From the NCBI RefSeq assembly GCF_015693305.1, contig NZ_CP065138.1, positions 1 through 64,000 of the forward strand: a DNA stretch of 64,000 bases. Direction: 5' to 3'. Below, one piece after another: positions 43,177-55,294 of this stretch. Position 1 is the stretch's first letter, and the number at the start of each line of letters is the position of its first letter. Below the pieces are notes generated by a model. That model worked only from the letters and a program-made list of their open reading frames with translations. It was not told the origin of the DNA and made no database searches. The stretch comes from Sphingobium sp. Cam5-1. GTDB lineage: Bacteria > Pseudomonadota > Alphaproteobacteria > Sphingomonadales > Sphingomonadaceae. The translations under genes and the position numbers were made by a program.

Positions 43177-44219
43177 CCGCCGAGGAACGCTTCCGCGCCG
43201 TGGCGGCGGAGAAGATCATGATATTCGACGGCGGCTATGGCACGTCGATCCAGAAGCACGGGCTGACCGAGGCGGATTATCGCGGGTCGCTCGATCTGGC
43301 GAAGGATCAGAAGGGGAATAACGACCTCCTGTGCCTGACGCGGCCTGACATCGTCGAGGGCATTCATACCGCCTATCTGGACGCCGGGGCGGACATGATC
43401 GAGACGAACACCTTCAGCTCCACCAAGATCGCGATGGCCGATTATGGCTGCGAGCATCTGGTGCGGGAGATCAACATCGCCGCTGCGCAGATCGCCCGCA
43501 AGGCTTGCGAGGCGGCAACGGCGAAGGATGGACGTCCGCGCTTTGTTGCAGGGTCCATCGGGCCGACCAACAAGACGTTGTCGATCTCGCCGGATGTGAA
43601 CGACCCGGCCTATCGCGAGGTCGATTATGACACGCTGAAGGCCGACTATCGCGAACAGTGCGACGCGTTGATCGAGGGTGGGGTGGATTTCCTGCTGGTC
43701 GAGACCTGCTTCGACACGCTCAATGCCAAGGCGGCGGGCATGGCGGCGCGGGAGGCCGAGGCGGCGGCCGGGCGGCCCGTGCCGTTGATGCTGAGCTTTA
43801 CCATAACCGATATGTCGGGGCGCAACCTGTCGGGGCATACGATCAACGCCTTCTGGTATTCGCTGCGGCATTTGAAGCCGCTGACCATCGGGGTGAATTG
43901 CGCATTCGGGGCGGATTTGCTGCGGCCTTATTTGAGCGAGCTGGCCAAGAATGCCGATACGCTGATCCTGGCCTATCCCAATGCGGGGCTGCCCAATGAA
44001 TTGGGGCAATATGACGAGTTGCCGGAGACGACGGCTTCGCTCATCCGTCAGTGGGTGGATGAGGGGCTGGTCAATATGGTCGGCGGTTGTTGCGGCACGA
44101 CGCCCGCGCATATCGGTGCGGTGGCGAAGGCGCTGGCGGGGCATAAGCCGCGTGTTGTGCCGGAACTGCCGGTAGTGACGCGGTTGGCTGGGCTGGAGCC
44201 CATGCACATCGCGGCGTAA
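43173..44219 (+). CDS. metH: Methionine synthase, homocysteine-binding half (split MetH)
   Basis: The first half of cobalamin-dependent methionine synthase: the homocysteine methyltransferase (zinc) domain as a separate 348-residue protein. Blocks are [16 protein letters not shown] near 15-30, [11 protein letters not shown] near 127, [11 protein letters not shown] near 178, [13 protein letters not shown] near 245 and [11 protein letters not shown] near 308, with the zinc cysteines in NC and GGCC. The rest of MetH starts at 44336. It overlaps metF by 4 bases. Confidence 0.93.
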   Translation: MTAEERFRAVAAEKIMIFDGGYGTSIQKHGLTEADYRGSLDLAKDQKGNNDLLCLTRPDIVEGIHTAYLDAGADMIETNTFSSTKIAMADYGCEHLVREINIAAAQIARKACEAATAKDGRPRFVAGSIGPTNKTLSISPDVNDPAYREVDYDTLKADYREQCDALIEGGVDFLLVETCFDTLNAKAAGMAAREAEAAAGRPVPLMLSFTITDMSGRNLSGHTINAFWYSLRHLKPLTIGVNCAFGADLLRPYLSELAKNADTLILAYPNAGLPNELGQYDELPETTASLIRQWVDEGLVNMVGGCCGTTPAHIGAVAKALAGHKPRVVPELPVVTRLAGLEPMHIAA

Positions 44220-44227
44220 AAGATATT

Positions 44228-44323
44228 CCCCCTCCCGCAGGCGGGAGGGGGTTAGGGGGTGGGCCGGTCCAGGCGCCGCTCCAAGACAGCCCACCCCCGG
44301 CCCCTCCCGCTTGCGGGAGGGGG
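44228..44323. repeat. Inverted pair of C/G-rich palindromic repeats (copies R2 and R3) between metH halves
   Basis: R2 is CCCCCTCCCGC-ag-GCGGGAGGGGG (44228-44251) followed by TTAGGGGGTGGGC; R3 is GCCCACCCCCGG followed by CCCCTCCCGC-tt-GCGGGAGGGGG (44301-44323). They face each other around about 30 unrelated bases, as in bacterial BIME units. The pair lies in the 116 bases between metH part 1 and part 2. Confidence 0.85.
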
Positions 44324-44335
44324 GAAGAGAATGAA

Positions 44336-46933
<2,598 letters not shown>

Positions 46934-46945
46934 GGAGCAGGGCCG

Positions 46946-47809
46946 ATGCGGCGTTTTTCCCGGATTTCCTTGCCTCGCTTTCTCCTGCTGGGGTTGGTTG
47001 CTGCCGTCACCGGCTGCGCGCATGATCAGAGCGTTCGGCCCGATGGCGGCATTGCTCCGGGATCGGTCTATGTCGCGATGGGCAGTTCCTTCGCCGCAGG
47101 GCCGGGCATCGCGCCATCCGCGAACAGCAAACCGGCCATGTGCGCCCGCTCGGCAAACAATTATGCCCAACAGCTTGCAAAACGGCGTGGGCTGGAACTG
47201 GTCGATGTCAGTTGCAGCGGGGCGACGACCAGCGGCGTACTCAACGGTTGGGCAGGCATCCGCCCGCAGATCGAAGCGCTGACGGCGGAAACGCGGCTCG
47301 TCACCATCACCATTGGCGGCAATGATGTGGGTTATATCGGGGGCCTGATGGGGGCTTCCTGCCGTCAGGTCAATGCGGCGAGCGGGGTTCGCTGTCCGCC
47401 CACCCTGGCGCCCAAGGAAGAAAGATGGACGGCGCTGGAAGCCGCGCTCCGCCGGATCGCGGCCGAAGTGCGACAGCGCGCGCCCAAGGCCAAGCTGATA
47501 TGGGTCGATTATCCTGTGGTGCTTCCGGGGAAAGGCCTCTGTGCCGCCACGCCGGTTTCTCCTCAAGAGGCGGATATGGCGCGGGCCATGGCGAAACGGC
47601 TGGCGGCGCTGACGGCGCGCGTGGCGCGGGATACCGGCTCATCCATCCTTGCGGCCTCGCGTCTGACTGTCGGTCACGATGTCTGTGCACCGGACCCGTG
47701 GATGAACGGCTATCCCGTGCCAGGCAAGCTGGTCAGCGTGCCGTACCATCCCACACTGCCGGGCATGAGGGCGATTGCGGCCGCGCTCGACAGGATGCTT
47801 GATCGCTAA
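46946..47809 (+). CDS. SGNH/GDSL-family hydrolase lipoprotein
   Basis: The 287-residue product has a lipoprotein signal (lipobox VTGC, cysteine about residue 25). The SGNH hydrolase follows: a nucleophile block MGSSFAAGPG (the GDS position reads GSS) near 46, VSCSGATTSG near 90, IGGNDVGY near 116 and a C-terminal YHPTLPGM with the catalytic-dyad-like histidine. It is similar to secreted lipases or acyl esterases of actinobacterial type. It is 12 bases after metH; the function is unrelated. Confidence 0.85.
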   Translation: MRRFSRISLPRFLLLGLVAAVTGCAHDQSVRPDGGIAPGSVYVAMGSSFAAGPGIAPSANSKPAMCARSANNYAQQLAKRRGLELVDVSCSGATTSGVLNGWAGIRPQIEALTAETRLVTITIGGNDVGYIGGLMGASCRQVNAASGVRCPPTLAPKEERWTALEAALRRIAAEVRQRAPKAKLIWVDYPVVLPGKGLCAATPVSPQEADMARAMAKRLAALTARVARDTGSSILAASRLTVGHDVCAPDPWMNGYPVPGKLVSVPYHPTLPGMRAIAAALDRMLDR

Positions 47810-47813
47810 GGCG

Positions 47814-48959
47814 CTACCGCTTTTCGTGGTTCGCGGCCACGGCCTTCGCCACCGCCTGCATCAGTTGCCAGCGCGTCGGGATTGATTCGGTCGTGCTGCC
47901 GATCATTACCGCAACCGCATAGCTGGTCCCGTCTGGCGCCGTCATGATGCCGACATCGTTGAAGCCGGTCGAGCGCGCGCCCAATTCCTGGCCCGTCCCG
48001 GTCTTGTGCAGATAATGCCAGCCAGCGGGCACCCCACCCTTGATACGCTGCGGTCCGGTCTTGGCTTCGCTCATGATGGACATCAGCAATTGGGCCGAAG
48101 CGGGGGACAGCATGCTGCCTTCCTTGAGCTTGGCCAGCGCCTGCACGATCGAAGAGGGCGCTGCGCCATCAGGCGGGCTGGCGAGATAATTGTCGAGCGC
48201 CTTCGTTCGCGCCGCCATCGGCAATCGGGCGCGAGCCGCATAGAAATTGCGGCCGATCGAATAATCCTGCCGCCACTCCAGACCTGCGGTCGTCGCCTGC
48301 AACAGCCGCTCGCCCGGGCCGAATCGGATATCCTTAATGTAGCGCCGTGACAGATAGGATCGCACAGCCTCCGGCCCGCCAACCGCGCGTAGCAGGGTGT
48401 CGTTCGCCGTATTGTCGCTTTGCATCATCGCGCGGCGCATCAGGTCGGAATAAGTCGTCGTCCAACCGCTATTCCCCACCAACGCGGCGCTTGGCTGGTG
48501 GAACAGCGTCAGGTCTTTCCGCGTGATCGTCGCCGAATCGGACAGGCGAATCTTGCCGCGATCCACCGCGTCGAGGAACGTCATCGATACCCAGAGTTTC
48601 GACACGCTCTGTTGCGGAAACAGCGAGTTGCCATTCCACGCTACCGTCCAATCACTGCCGATGCGGCGAACGGCGATGCCGACTTTTCCGTTAAAGCTCT
48701 GGCCCAGGTTACGAACGACGCTGACGAGAGCGGGGGGCGGCGTTTCACGCTGATCGACGTCCAGCGCCTGGAAAGGCTTTGGCGGATTGGCGACAGGCTT
48801 GATCGGAAAGGTCGATGTCGTCGGCTGTACCCGCGGCGCGGCGCGGGCATGGGGTTGCACAGGCGCGCTGACACAAGCCGAAAGCGCCGCCATCAACAAG
48901 ACAAGACGGGCCGAACCGCCATAAGGACGCGTGTCGCGCCCGTCATTTCCATTCTTCAT
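47814..48959 (-). CDS. Class A beta-lactamase-fold serine hydrolase lipoprotein
   Basis: The 381-residue product has a lipobox LSAC (about residue 29) and a proline-rich linker. Its domain belongs to the beta-lactamase 2 family: SVSK (SxxK) near 120, QSDNTANDTLL (SDN) near 179 and HKTGTG (KTG) near 320. The omega-loop ExxLN glutamate of true class A enzymes was not recognised, so a D,D-peptidase or other serine hydrolase role is at least as likely. The start at 48959 was preferred over 49022 because it places the signal peptide nearer the N-terminus. Confidence 0.85.
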   Translation of the reverse strand: MKNGNDGRDTRPYGGSARLVLLMAALSACVSAPVQPHARAAPRVQPTTSTFPIKPVANPPKPFQALDVDQRETPPPALVSVVRNLGQSFNGKVGIAVRRIGSDWTVAWNGNSLFPQQSVSKLWVSMTFLDAVDRGKIRLSDSATITRKDLTLFHQPSAALVGNSGWTTTYSDLMRRAMMQSDNTANDTLLRAVGGPEAVRSYLSRRYIKDIRFGPGERLLQATTAGLEWRQDYSIGRNFYAARARLPMAARTKALDNYLASPPDGAAPSSIVQALAKLKEGSMLSPASAQLLMSIMSEAKTGPQRIKGGVPAGWHYLHKTGTGQELGARSTGFNDVGIMTAPDGTSYAVAVMIGSTTESIPTRWQLMQAVAKAVAANHEKR

Positions 48960-49117
48960 CTGCGTCCCCGCGCTCTCCCTACCTCTCTTGGTGGCGCGAG
49001 CCTTTCGACTGACAAGGTTCATGCGACGAATGATTCCACAATTGCGATGTAAGGAGTCTGAACGGAATGCTTCTTGCGCTCAGTTAAGGTTAAGCCGCGA
49101 CCGGGGATGGAGACGAG

Positions 49118-49963
49118 ATGAACATAGAGGTTTTGGATCGGCGAACGCTCCTGCTGGGCGGCGCGGCTGTGGCGGGCGCGATGATGTTCGGCGGCGCTGC
49201 TGTGGCGGCTCCATTTGCGTCGCGCAGGATCGCCGTGACGGTGCGGGGCACCGGCCGCGACGTGATATTGATAGCAGGGCTGGCGAGCGGGCCGGGGCTG
49301 TGGAACGGCGTGATGGCGGCTTTGCCGGGCTATCGCTGGCACCTTGTCCATGTGCGTGGCTTTGCGGGTTTGGCCGCCGATGCCAATGCGAGCGGTCCCC
49401 TGATCCAGCCACTGGCGGACGAAATTGCGCGCTACATCAGTTCGGCCGGGCTGCGGCGGCCAGCGGTCGTGGGGCATTCCATGGGCGGTACGCTGGCTAT
49501 GATGCTGGGGCTGAAGGGCGTGGCTGGCCGATTGATGGTGGTCGATATGCTGCCCGACGGCGCGGCGATGGTGGGCGGAACCGCGCGGGGCATGGGCTAT
49601 CTTGCCGACCAGCTGAGCCAATATTTTACCGGGACCAAGGCGGGGCGGAGTTACCTTGCGCAGATATTGGCGCAAGCTCCCGATGCCAGGGGGAGTGACC
49701 CGGACGTCATTGCCAATGCCCTTCGCGACCTTGCCAATATCGACCTTGGTCCACAGCTTGGCCGGATCAGCGTGCCCATGGACGTGGTCTATGCCACCGG
49801 GTCCGATGCCGCCCAAGCGGCGCAGATCGGTCGAAACTTTCGCGCGGCCTATGCTGCCAAGAAGGATTTGACGCTGACGCCGATCGGGCCGGGTGGCCAT
49901 GTCATCATGGCGGATCAGCCCGCGCGGTTCAGCGCGGCGGTGAAGCAATTCCTGTCCAGTTGA
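49118..49963 (+). CDS. Tat-exported alpha/beta hydrolase
   Basis: The 281-residue product begins with a twin-arginine signal (DRRTLLLGGAAVAGAMMFGG), then an alpha/beta hydrolase fold: oxyanion region LIAGLASGP near 51, nucleophile elbow VGHSMGG near 118, an acid strand near VPMDVVYATGSD, and the catalytic histidine in GGHVIMADQP near 263. The substrate is unknown. It diverges from the beta-lactamase-fold gene. Confidence 0.85.
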   Translation: MNIEVLDRRTLLLGGAAVAGAMMFGGAAVAAPFASRRIAVTVRGTGRDVILIAGLASGPGLWNGVMAALPGYRWHLVHVRGFAGLAADANASGPLIQPLADEIARYISSAGLRRPAVVGHSMGGTLAMMLGLKGVAGRLMVVDMLPDGAAMVGGTARGMGYLADQLSQYFTGTKAGRSYLAQILAQAPDARGSDPDVIANALRDLANIDLGPQLGRISVPMDVVYATGSDAAQAAQIGRNFRAAYAAKKDLTLTPIGPGGHVIMADQPARFSAAVKQFLSS

Positions 49964-49974
49964 GCCACCCACCG

Positions 49975-51579
<1,605 letters not shown>

Positions 51580-51584
51580 TACTC

Positions 51585-52064
51585 TTACTGCTCCCCTCCC
51601 GCTTGCGGGAGGGGCCGGGGGTGGGCCTGCGCAAGGGTGGTCTGGATATGCGTTATTACGCCTTCAAGATTTTTCATCACATCGGCATTGGAAAAGCGCA
51701 AGATTTGATAGCCTCGGGCGAGGCAGTAATCTTCTCGGCGATTGTCATAGGCAGCGCGATGATCATGGGTTTCGCCATCGACCTCGATGATGAGGTTGAG
51801 TTCACGGCAGAGGAAATCGGCAAAATAGGGCCCTACCGGCATCTGCCGGCTGAATTTGTGGCCGAGTTTACGGGCGCGGAGTTGCTGCCATAGCAGGCGT
51901 TCGGGAGTCGGGGCGGCGTTTCTCAGCTCTTTGGCGCGGGTGGTGTTGCGTGGTTGGAAAGGTTGCGCTGGCCCACCCCCCGGCCCCCTCCCGCCTGCGG
52001 GAGGGGGAGTAGTAGAGGCGCCCCTCCCGCCAGCGGGAGGGGGAACAGGCATGTCCCCAGTCAC
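51585..52064 (-). CDS. DUF559 endonuclease-domain protein in palindromic-repeat element
   Basis: The 159-residue frame has a DUF559 core (about 42-142: a helical RAKELRNAAPTPERLLWQ, then GPYFADFLCRELNLIIEVDGETH, with the D and ExD residues of a PD-(D/E)xK-like nuclease, then GYQILRF). Its first ~36 residues are encoded by palindromic repeats (PPPAGGRG twice) and its last ones by another (PRPLPQAGGEQ). The GTG start overlaps the ABC ATPase stop (GTGA). No ATG, GTG or TTG codon lies in frame between the repeats and the core, so translation must begin in or before the repeats or at a CTG. Confidence 0.75.
   Translation of the reverse strand: MTGDMPVPPPAGGRGASTTPPPAGGRGPGGGPAQPFQPRNTTRAKELRNAAPTPERLLWQQLRARKLGHKFSRQMPVGPYFADFLCRELNLIIEVDGETHDHRAAYDNRREDYCLARGYQILRFSNADVMKNLEGVITHIQTTLAQAHPRPLPQAGGEQ
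51593..51634. repeat. Left terminal inverted repeat (R4) of the DUF559 element
   Basis: CCCCTCCCGC-tt-GCGGGAGGGG at 51593-51614 is followed by CCGGGGGTGGGCCTGCGCAA to 51634. This is the inverted counterpart of the repeat at 51963-52007. Confidence 0.85.
51963..52043. repeat. Right terminal inverted repeat (R5) of the DUF559 element plus extra hairpin (R6)
   Basis: R5 is TTGCGCTGGCCCACCCCCCG, then CCCCCTCCCGC-ct-GCGGGAGGGGG to 52007. R6 is a lone hairpin CCCCTCCCGC-ca-GCGGGAGGGGG at 52021-52043. R5 pairs with R4 as a near-perfect 42-45 bp inverted repeat around the DUF559 core. Confidence 0.85.
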
Positions 52065-52999
52065 GCCGCTGCCGTCAGGTTGAGGAAGACATCCTCAAGA
52101 TCCGGGTCGCGCGTGACGACGTCCACGATCGACAGGCCGCTATCCTGGACAGCGCTCAGCACCTGACCGGCATTGGCGCGGTCTTTCATATAGGTGATGG
52201 TCAGCGTGCGCGGGTCGGTGAGTTCGACTTTTTCGAAGCAGGGAGCGTCTGGCGCGGCGGTGATGTCGCGATCGACCGTCACCTGCACGACCTTTTCCTG
52301 CGCCATGGCGATGAGTTCACGGGTAGGCTTGTCGGTGATGACGCGGCCGTGGTTGATGATGCCGATGCGGTCGCACAGTTCCTCGGCTTCTTCGAGATAG
52401 TGCGTCGTGAGGACGATGGTGACGCCCTGTGCGTTGAGTTCGCGGACATAAGCCCAGAGCTGCTGGCGGAGCTGGACATCGACGCCTGCGGTCGGTTCGT
52501 CCAGCACCAGGATTGGCGGGGAATGGACCATCGCCTTTGCGACCAGCAGGCGGCGCTTCATGCCGCCCGACAGGGTGCGGGCATAGGCGTTGGCCTTGTC
52601 CTCCAGATGGACGGCGCGCAGCAGTTCCATCGAGCGGCGGCGTTCTTTCGGCACACCATAATAGCCCGCCTGATTCTCCAGCGTCTCGAATGGCGTGAAG
52701 AAGGGGTCGAAGACGATTTCCTGCGGCACGATGCCGATGCTGTTCTTGGCATTGCGGGGGTTCTGGTCGATGTCGAAGCCCCAGATTTTCGCGGTGCCGC
52801 TAGTCTTGTTGACGAGGCCGGCGAGGATGTTGATCGTCGTTGACTTGCCCGCGCCATTGGGGCCGAGCAGGCCGTAGATCTGGCCACGCGGGATGGTGAG
52901 GTTGATATTGTCGAGCGCGCGCTTGCCGCCCGCATAGACTTTGGTGAGGTTGGTGATCTCGATCGCGGGCATGGGGGCGGGGGCGAAGCTGTCGGTCAT
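52061..52999 (-). CDS. ABC transporter ATP-binding protein (NatA/DrrA-like)
   Basis: The 312-residue ATPase has Walker A GPNGAGKSTT near 48, Q-loop GIVPQEIVFDP near 94, signature LSGGMKRR near 145, Walker B ILVLDEPTAGVD near 165 and H-loop TTHYLEEAEEL near 200, with a C-terminal extension. It resembles ATPases of ABC-2 type exporters. No permease is found next to it: downstream is the DUF559 repeat element, upstream purN. It may act with a permease elsewhere or have lost its partner. Confidence 0.92.
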   Translation of the reverse strand: MTDSFAPAPMPAIEITNLTKVYAGGKRALDNINLTIPRGQIYGLLGPNGAGKSTTINILAGLVNKTSGTAKIWGFDIDQNPRNAKNSIGIVPQEIVFDPFFTPFETLENQAGYYGVPKERRRSMELLRAVHLEDKANAYARTLSGGMKRRLLVAKAMVHSPPILVLDEPTAGVDVQLRQQLWAYVRELNAQGVTIVLTTHYLEEAEELCDRIGIINHGRVITDKPTRELIAMAQEKVVQVTVDRDITAAPDAPCFEKVELTDPRTLTITYMKDRANAGQVLSAVQDSGLSIVDVVTRDPDLEDVFLNLTAAA

Positions 53000-53071
53000 G
53001 GCGGCTTATGTGGAGTGGAACGGCTGAAAATGAAAGTCACCTGTTCCTGCCTGCGGGGGAACAGGGTGCTT

Positions 53072-54025
53072 TCAAAACTCGTCAGCTACGTCCATCAGGC
53101 CCATGAGCTTCCTGGGCGCGATTTCCCGCCAGCTTTTAGCTAGCCGGTCTTCAACATGATCCCAGTCGGTGTCGCCAAGGTCGAGGCGGATGCCGACCCA
53201 GCCGTCGCCGAAATAGGCGGGGCGGAAATAGCGGGCGGGGTCGCTATCGATCAGCATCGCCTGTTCTTCAGGCGCTGTGGTCTTGACGAGCAGTGCGGTG
53301 ATGCCGTCGCCATGATGATCTTGGCTGAAATAGGCGAATTTCTTGCCTTTTTCGATGCCGAAGCAGGGCATGCCGTGGGACGTCACCTCATCCGCCTGCG
53401 GGAGGGCCAGCGCGCATTCGCGGACTTTGGCGAGCAGCCATTCGGGCTGGCGCTCGCGCGTGACGAAGTCGGCGAGGGTGCGGGAATAAAGCTGATGCTC
53501 GGCAATGAGGATGCGCGCGGCGAGGGTGTCGGCGGTGTCGCCGGGGAGGATGGCGACCTCCGTCTGGGCCAGCACCGGGCCGTCGTCCAGTTCGCTGGTG
53601 ACGACATGGACGGAGCAGCCCGCATGGCTGTCGCCCGCGTCGAGCGCTTTCTGGTGGGTGTCGAGGCCCTTATATTTGGGAAGGAGGCTCGGGTGGATGT
53701 TGAGCATCCGGTTTTCCCAGCCTGCGACGAATTCGGGGGAGAGCAGGCGCATGTAACCGGCCAGCGCGACATATTCCGCGCCTGCCCTGCGTAGCTGCGC
53801 GTCGATGATCTGGTCGAACTCGGCGCGTTTCAGGCCCTTATGGCTTTGGGCGAAAGTTGGGATGCCTTCCGCTTGGGCGAGGGTGAGGCCAGCGGCTTGC
53901 GGATCGTTGGCGGCGACGAGAACGAGCTCATAAGGGCAGGACGGGTGCTTGGCGGCGTAGAGCAGCGCCGCCATGTTGGAACCTCGCCCGGAAATGAGAA
54001 CGCCAACTTTTGTCTTCACTTGCAC
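53072..54025 (-). CDS. purN: Phosphoribosylglycinamide formyltransferase fused to a YjbR/MmcQ domain
   Basis: The first ~190 residues are PurN, which adds formyl from 10-formyl-THF to GAR in purine synthesis: GVLISGRGSNM near 8-18, the catalytic NIHPSLLPKYKG near 108 and DDGPVLAQ near 147. The remaining ~120 residues (EWLLAKVRECALALPQADEV to the end) match the MmcQ/YjbR DNA-binding-like family (SHGMPCFGIEKGKKFAYF near 215, WVGIRLDL near 277). The frame is continuous. It follows purM on the same strand, separated by a palindromic repeat. Confidence 0.92.
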   Translation of the reverse strand: MQVKTKVGVLISGRGSNMAALLYAAKHPSCPYELVLVAANDPQAAGLTLAQAEGIPTFAQSHKGLKRAEFDQIIDAQLRRAGAEYVALAGYMRLLSPEFVAGWENRMLNIHPSLLPKYKGLDTHQKALDAGDSHAGCSVHVVTSELDDGPVLAQTEVAILPGDTADTLAARILIAEHQLYSRTLADFVTRERQPEWLLAKVRECALALPQADEVTSHGMPCFGIEKGKKFAYFSQDHHGDGITALLVKTTAPEEQAMLIDSDPARYFRPAYFGDGWVGIRLDLGDTDWDHVEDRLAKSWREIAPRKLMGLMDVADEF

Positions 54026-54030
54026 AATCT

Positions 54031-54097
54031 CCGTTCGGTTCGAGCGAAGTCGAGAACCCTGCTCTTTTCGTTTCTCGACTTCGCTCGAAACGAACGG
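54031..54097. repeat. Palindromic repeat, TTCGAGCGAAGTCGAGAA family, copy 2
   Basis: The left arm (54031-54056) starts CCGTTCGGTTCGAGCG, the right arm (54072-54097) ends CGCTCGAAACGAACGG. They pair over 26 bases with a single mismatch around a 15-base spacer. The copy sits in the 84 bases between purM and purN. Confidence 0.9.
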
Positions 54098-54109
54098 ATG
54101 AGTGGGTGG

Positions 54110-55204
54110 TCACCCCAAATGCGTGGCGGTCCAGTCGGCCTTGGCGCTCCAGGTCTCCTGGCTTCCCTTGACGGTGCAGCCCTTTTCGCCAGCTTCTACC
54201 ACGCCGACGCGGACGACGGTTTCGCCTGCGGCTTCGAGTTCGGCGGTAACAGCGTCCGCTGCGTCAGCGTCTACCGCGAGCACCATGCCGACGCCGCAGT
54301 TGAAGGTGCGGGCCATTTCTTCCGGTTCGATATGGCCTTGCGCTTGCAGAAACGCCATCAGGCGCGGTTGTTCCCAGCCGTCGGCGTCGACCACCACATG
54401 GCAGCCGTCGGGCAGAACGCGGGGGATGTTTTCGAGCAGGCCGCCGCCGGTGATGTGTGCCAGCGCGTTGATCTTGCCGCTGCGCACGAGCGGGAGGAGC
54501 GGCTTCACATAGATGCGCGTCGGGGCCATCAGCGCATCGATCAGCAGCACTTCATTGTCGAAGATCGCCGGGCGGTCGAGCTTCCAGCCCTTGTCGGCGG
54601 CGAGGCGTCGGACGAGCGAGAAGCCGTTGGAATGGACGCCAGAGGAGGTGAGGCCGAGGAGCACGTCGCCTGCCTTCACCTTGTTGCCGGTGAGGGCCTT
54701 GCTGCGCTCCACGGCGCCGACGCAGAAACCGGCGAGATCATAGTCGCCTGCCGCGTACATGCCCGGCATTTCGGCGGTTTCGCCACCGATGAGGGCGCAG
54801 CCAGCCTGCTTGCAGCCTTCGGCGATGCCAGCGATCACGCGTTCAGCGACGCCGCTTTCCAGCTTTCCGGTGGCGTAATAGTCGAGGAAGAAAAGTGGCT
54901 CCGCGCCCTGCACGATGAGGTCGTTGGCGCACATGGCGACCAAGTCGATGCCGACGCCGTCATGGCGGTCATGGTCGATCGCGAGTTTCAGCTTCGTGCC
55001 GACGCCGTCATTGGCCGCGACCAGCAGCGGGTCGTCATAGCCAGCGGCCTTCAGGTCGAAGAAACCGCCAAAGCCGCCCAGTTCTGCATCAGCGCCAGGA
55101 CGGCGGGTCGCCTTGGCCAAGGGGGCGATGGCGCGGACCAGTGCATTGCCCGCGGCGATATCGACGCCAGCCTTGGCGTAGCTGTAGGATTCGGTGTCGC
55201 TCAT
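54110..55204 (-). CDS. purM: Phosphoribosylformylglycinamidine cyclo-ligase (AIR synthetase)
   Basis: ATP-dependent enzyme of purine synthesis that closes the imidazole ring. The 364-residue product starts [16 protein letters not shown] and has the PurM blocks [10 protein letters not shown] near 66, [23 protein letters not shown] in two halves near 86-106, and [11 protein letters not shown] near 139, with the C-terminal domain ([11 protein letters not shown] near 182). Start at 55204 is fixed by this N-terminus. It diverges from the DUF2066 gene. Confidence 0.96.
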   Translation of the reverse strand: MSDTESYSYAKAGVDIAAGNALVRAIAPLAKATRRPGADAELGGFGGFFDLKAAGYDDPLLVAANDGVGTKLKLAIDHDRHDGVGIDLVAMCANDLIVQGAEPLFFLDYYATGKLESGVAERVIAGIAEGCKQAGCALIGGETAEMPGMYAAGDYDLAGFCVGAVERSKALTGNKVKAGDVLLGLTSSGVHSNGFSLVRRLAADKGWKLDRPAIFDNEVLLIDALMAPTRIYVKPLLPLVRSGKINALAHITGGGLLENIPRVLPDGCHVVVDADGWEQPRLMAFLQAQGHIEPEEMARTFNCGVGMVLAVDADAADAVTAELEAAGETVVRVGVVEAGEKGCTVKGSQETWSAKADWTATHLG

Positions 55205-55294
55205 GCCCGCGCCACTATAGCAATGATGCGGAAAACGGAACGGCAAATGGGTTGCCGCTTGGCAGATGGGGGAAATCCCGCCAAAAGGGCGCGC

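Noticed and set aside
53840-55294. Long plus-strand open frame ahead of the DUF2066 gene
   Set aside because: It runs antisense through purN and purM, whose products are well recognised. The protein it would encode has no signal or domain before residue ~485. The DUF2066 part starts at or after 55295.
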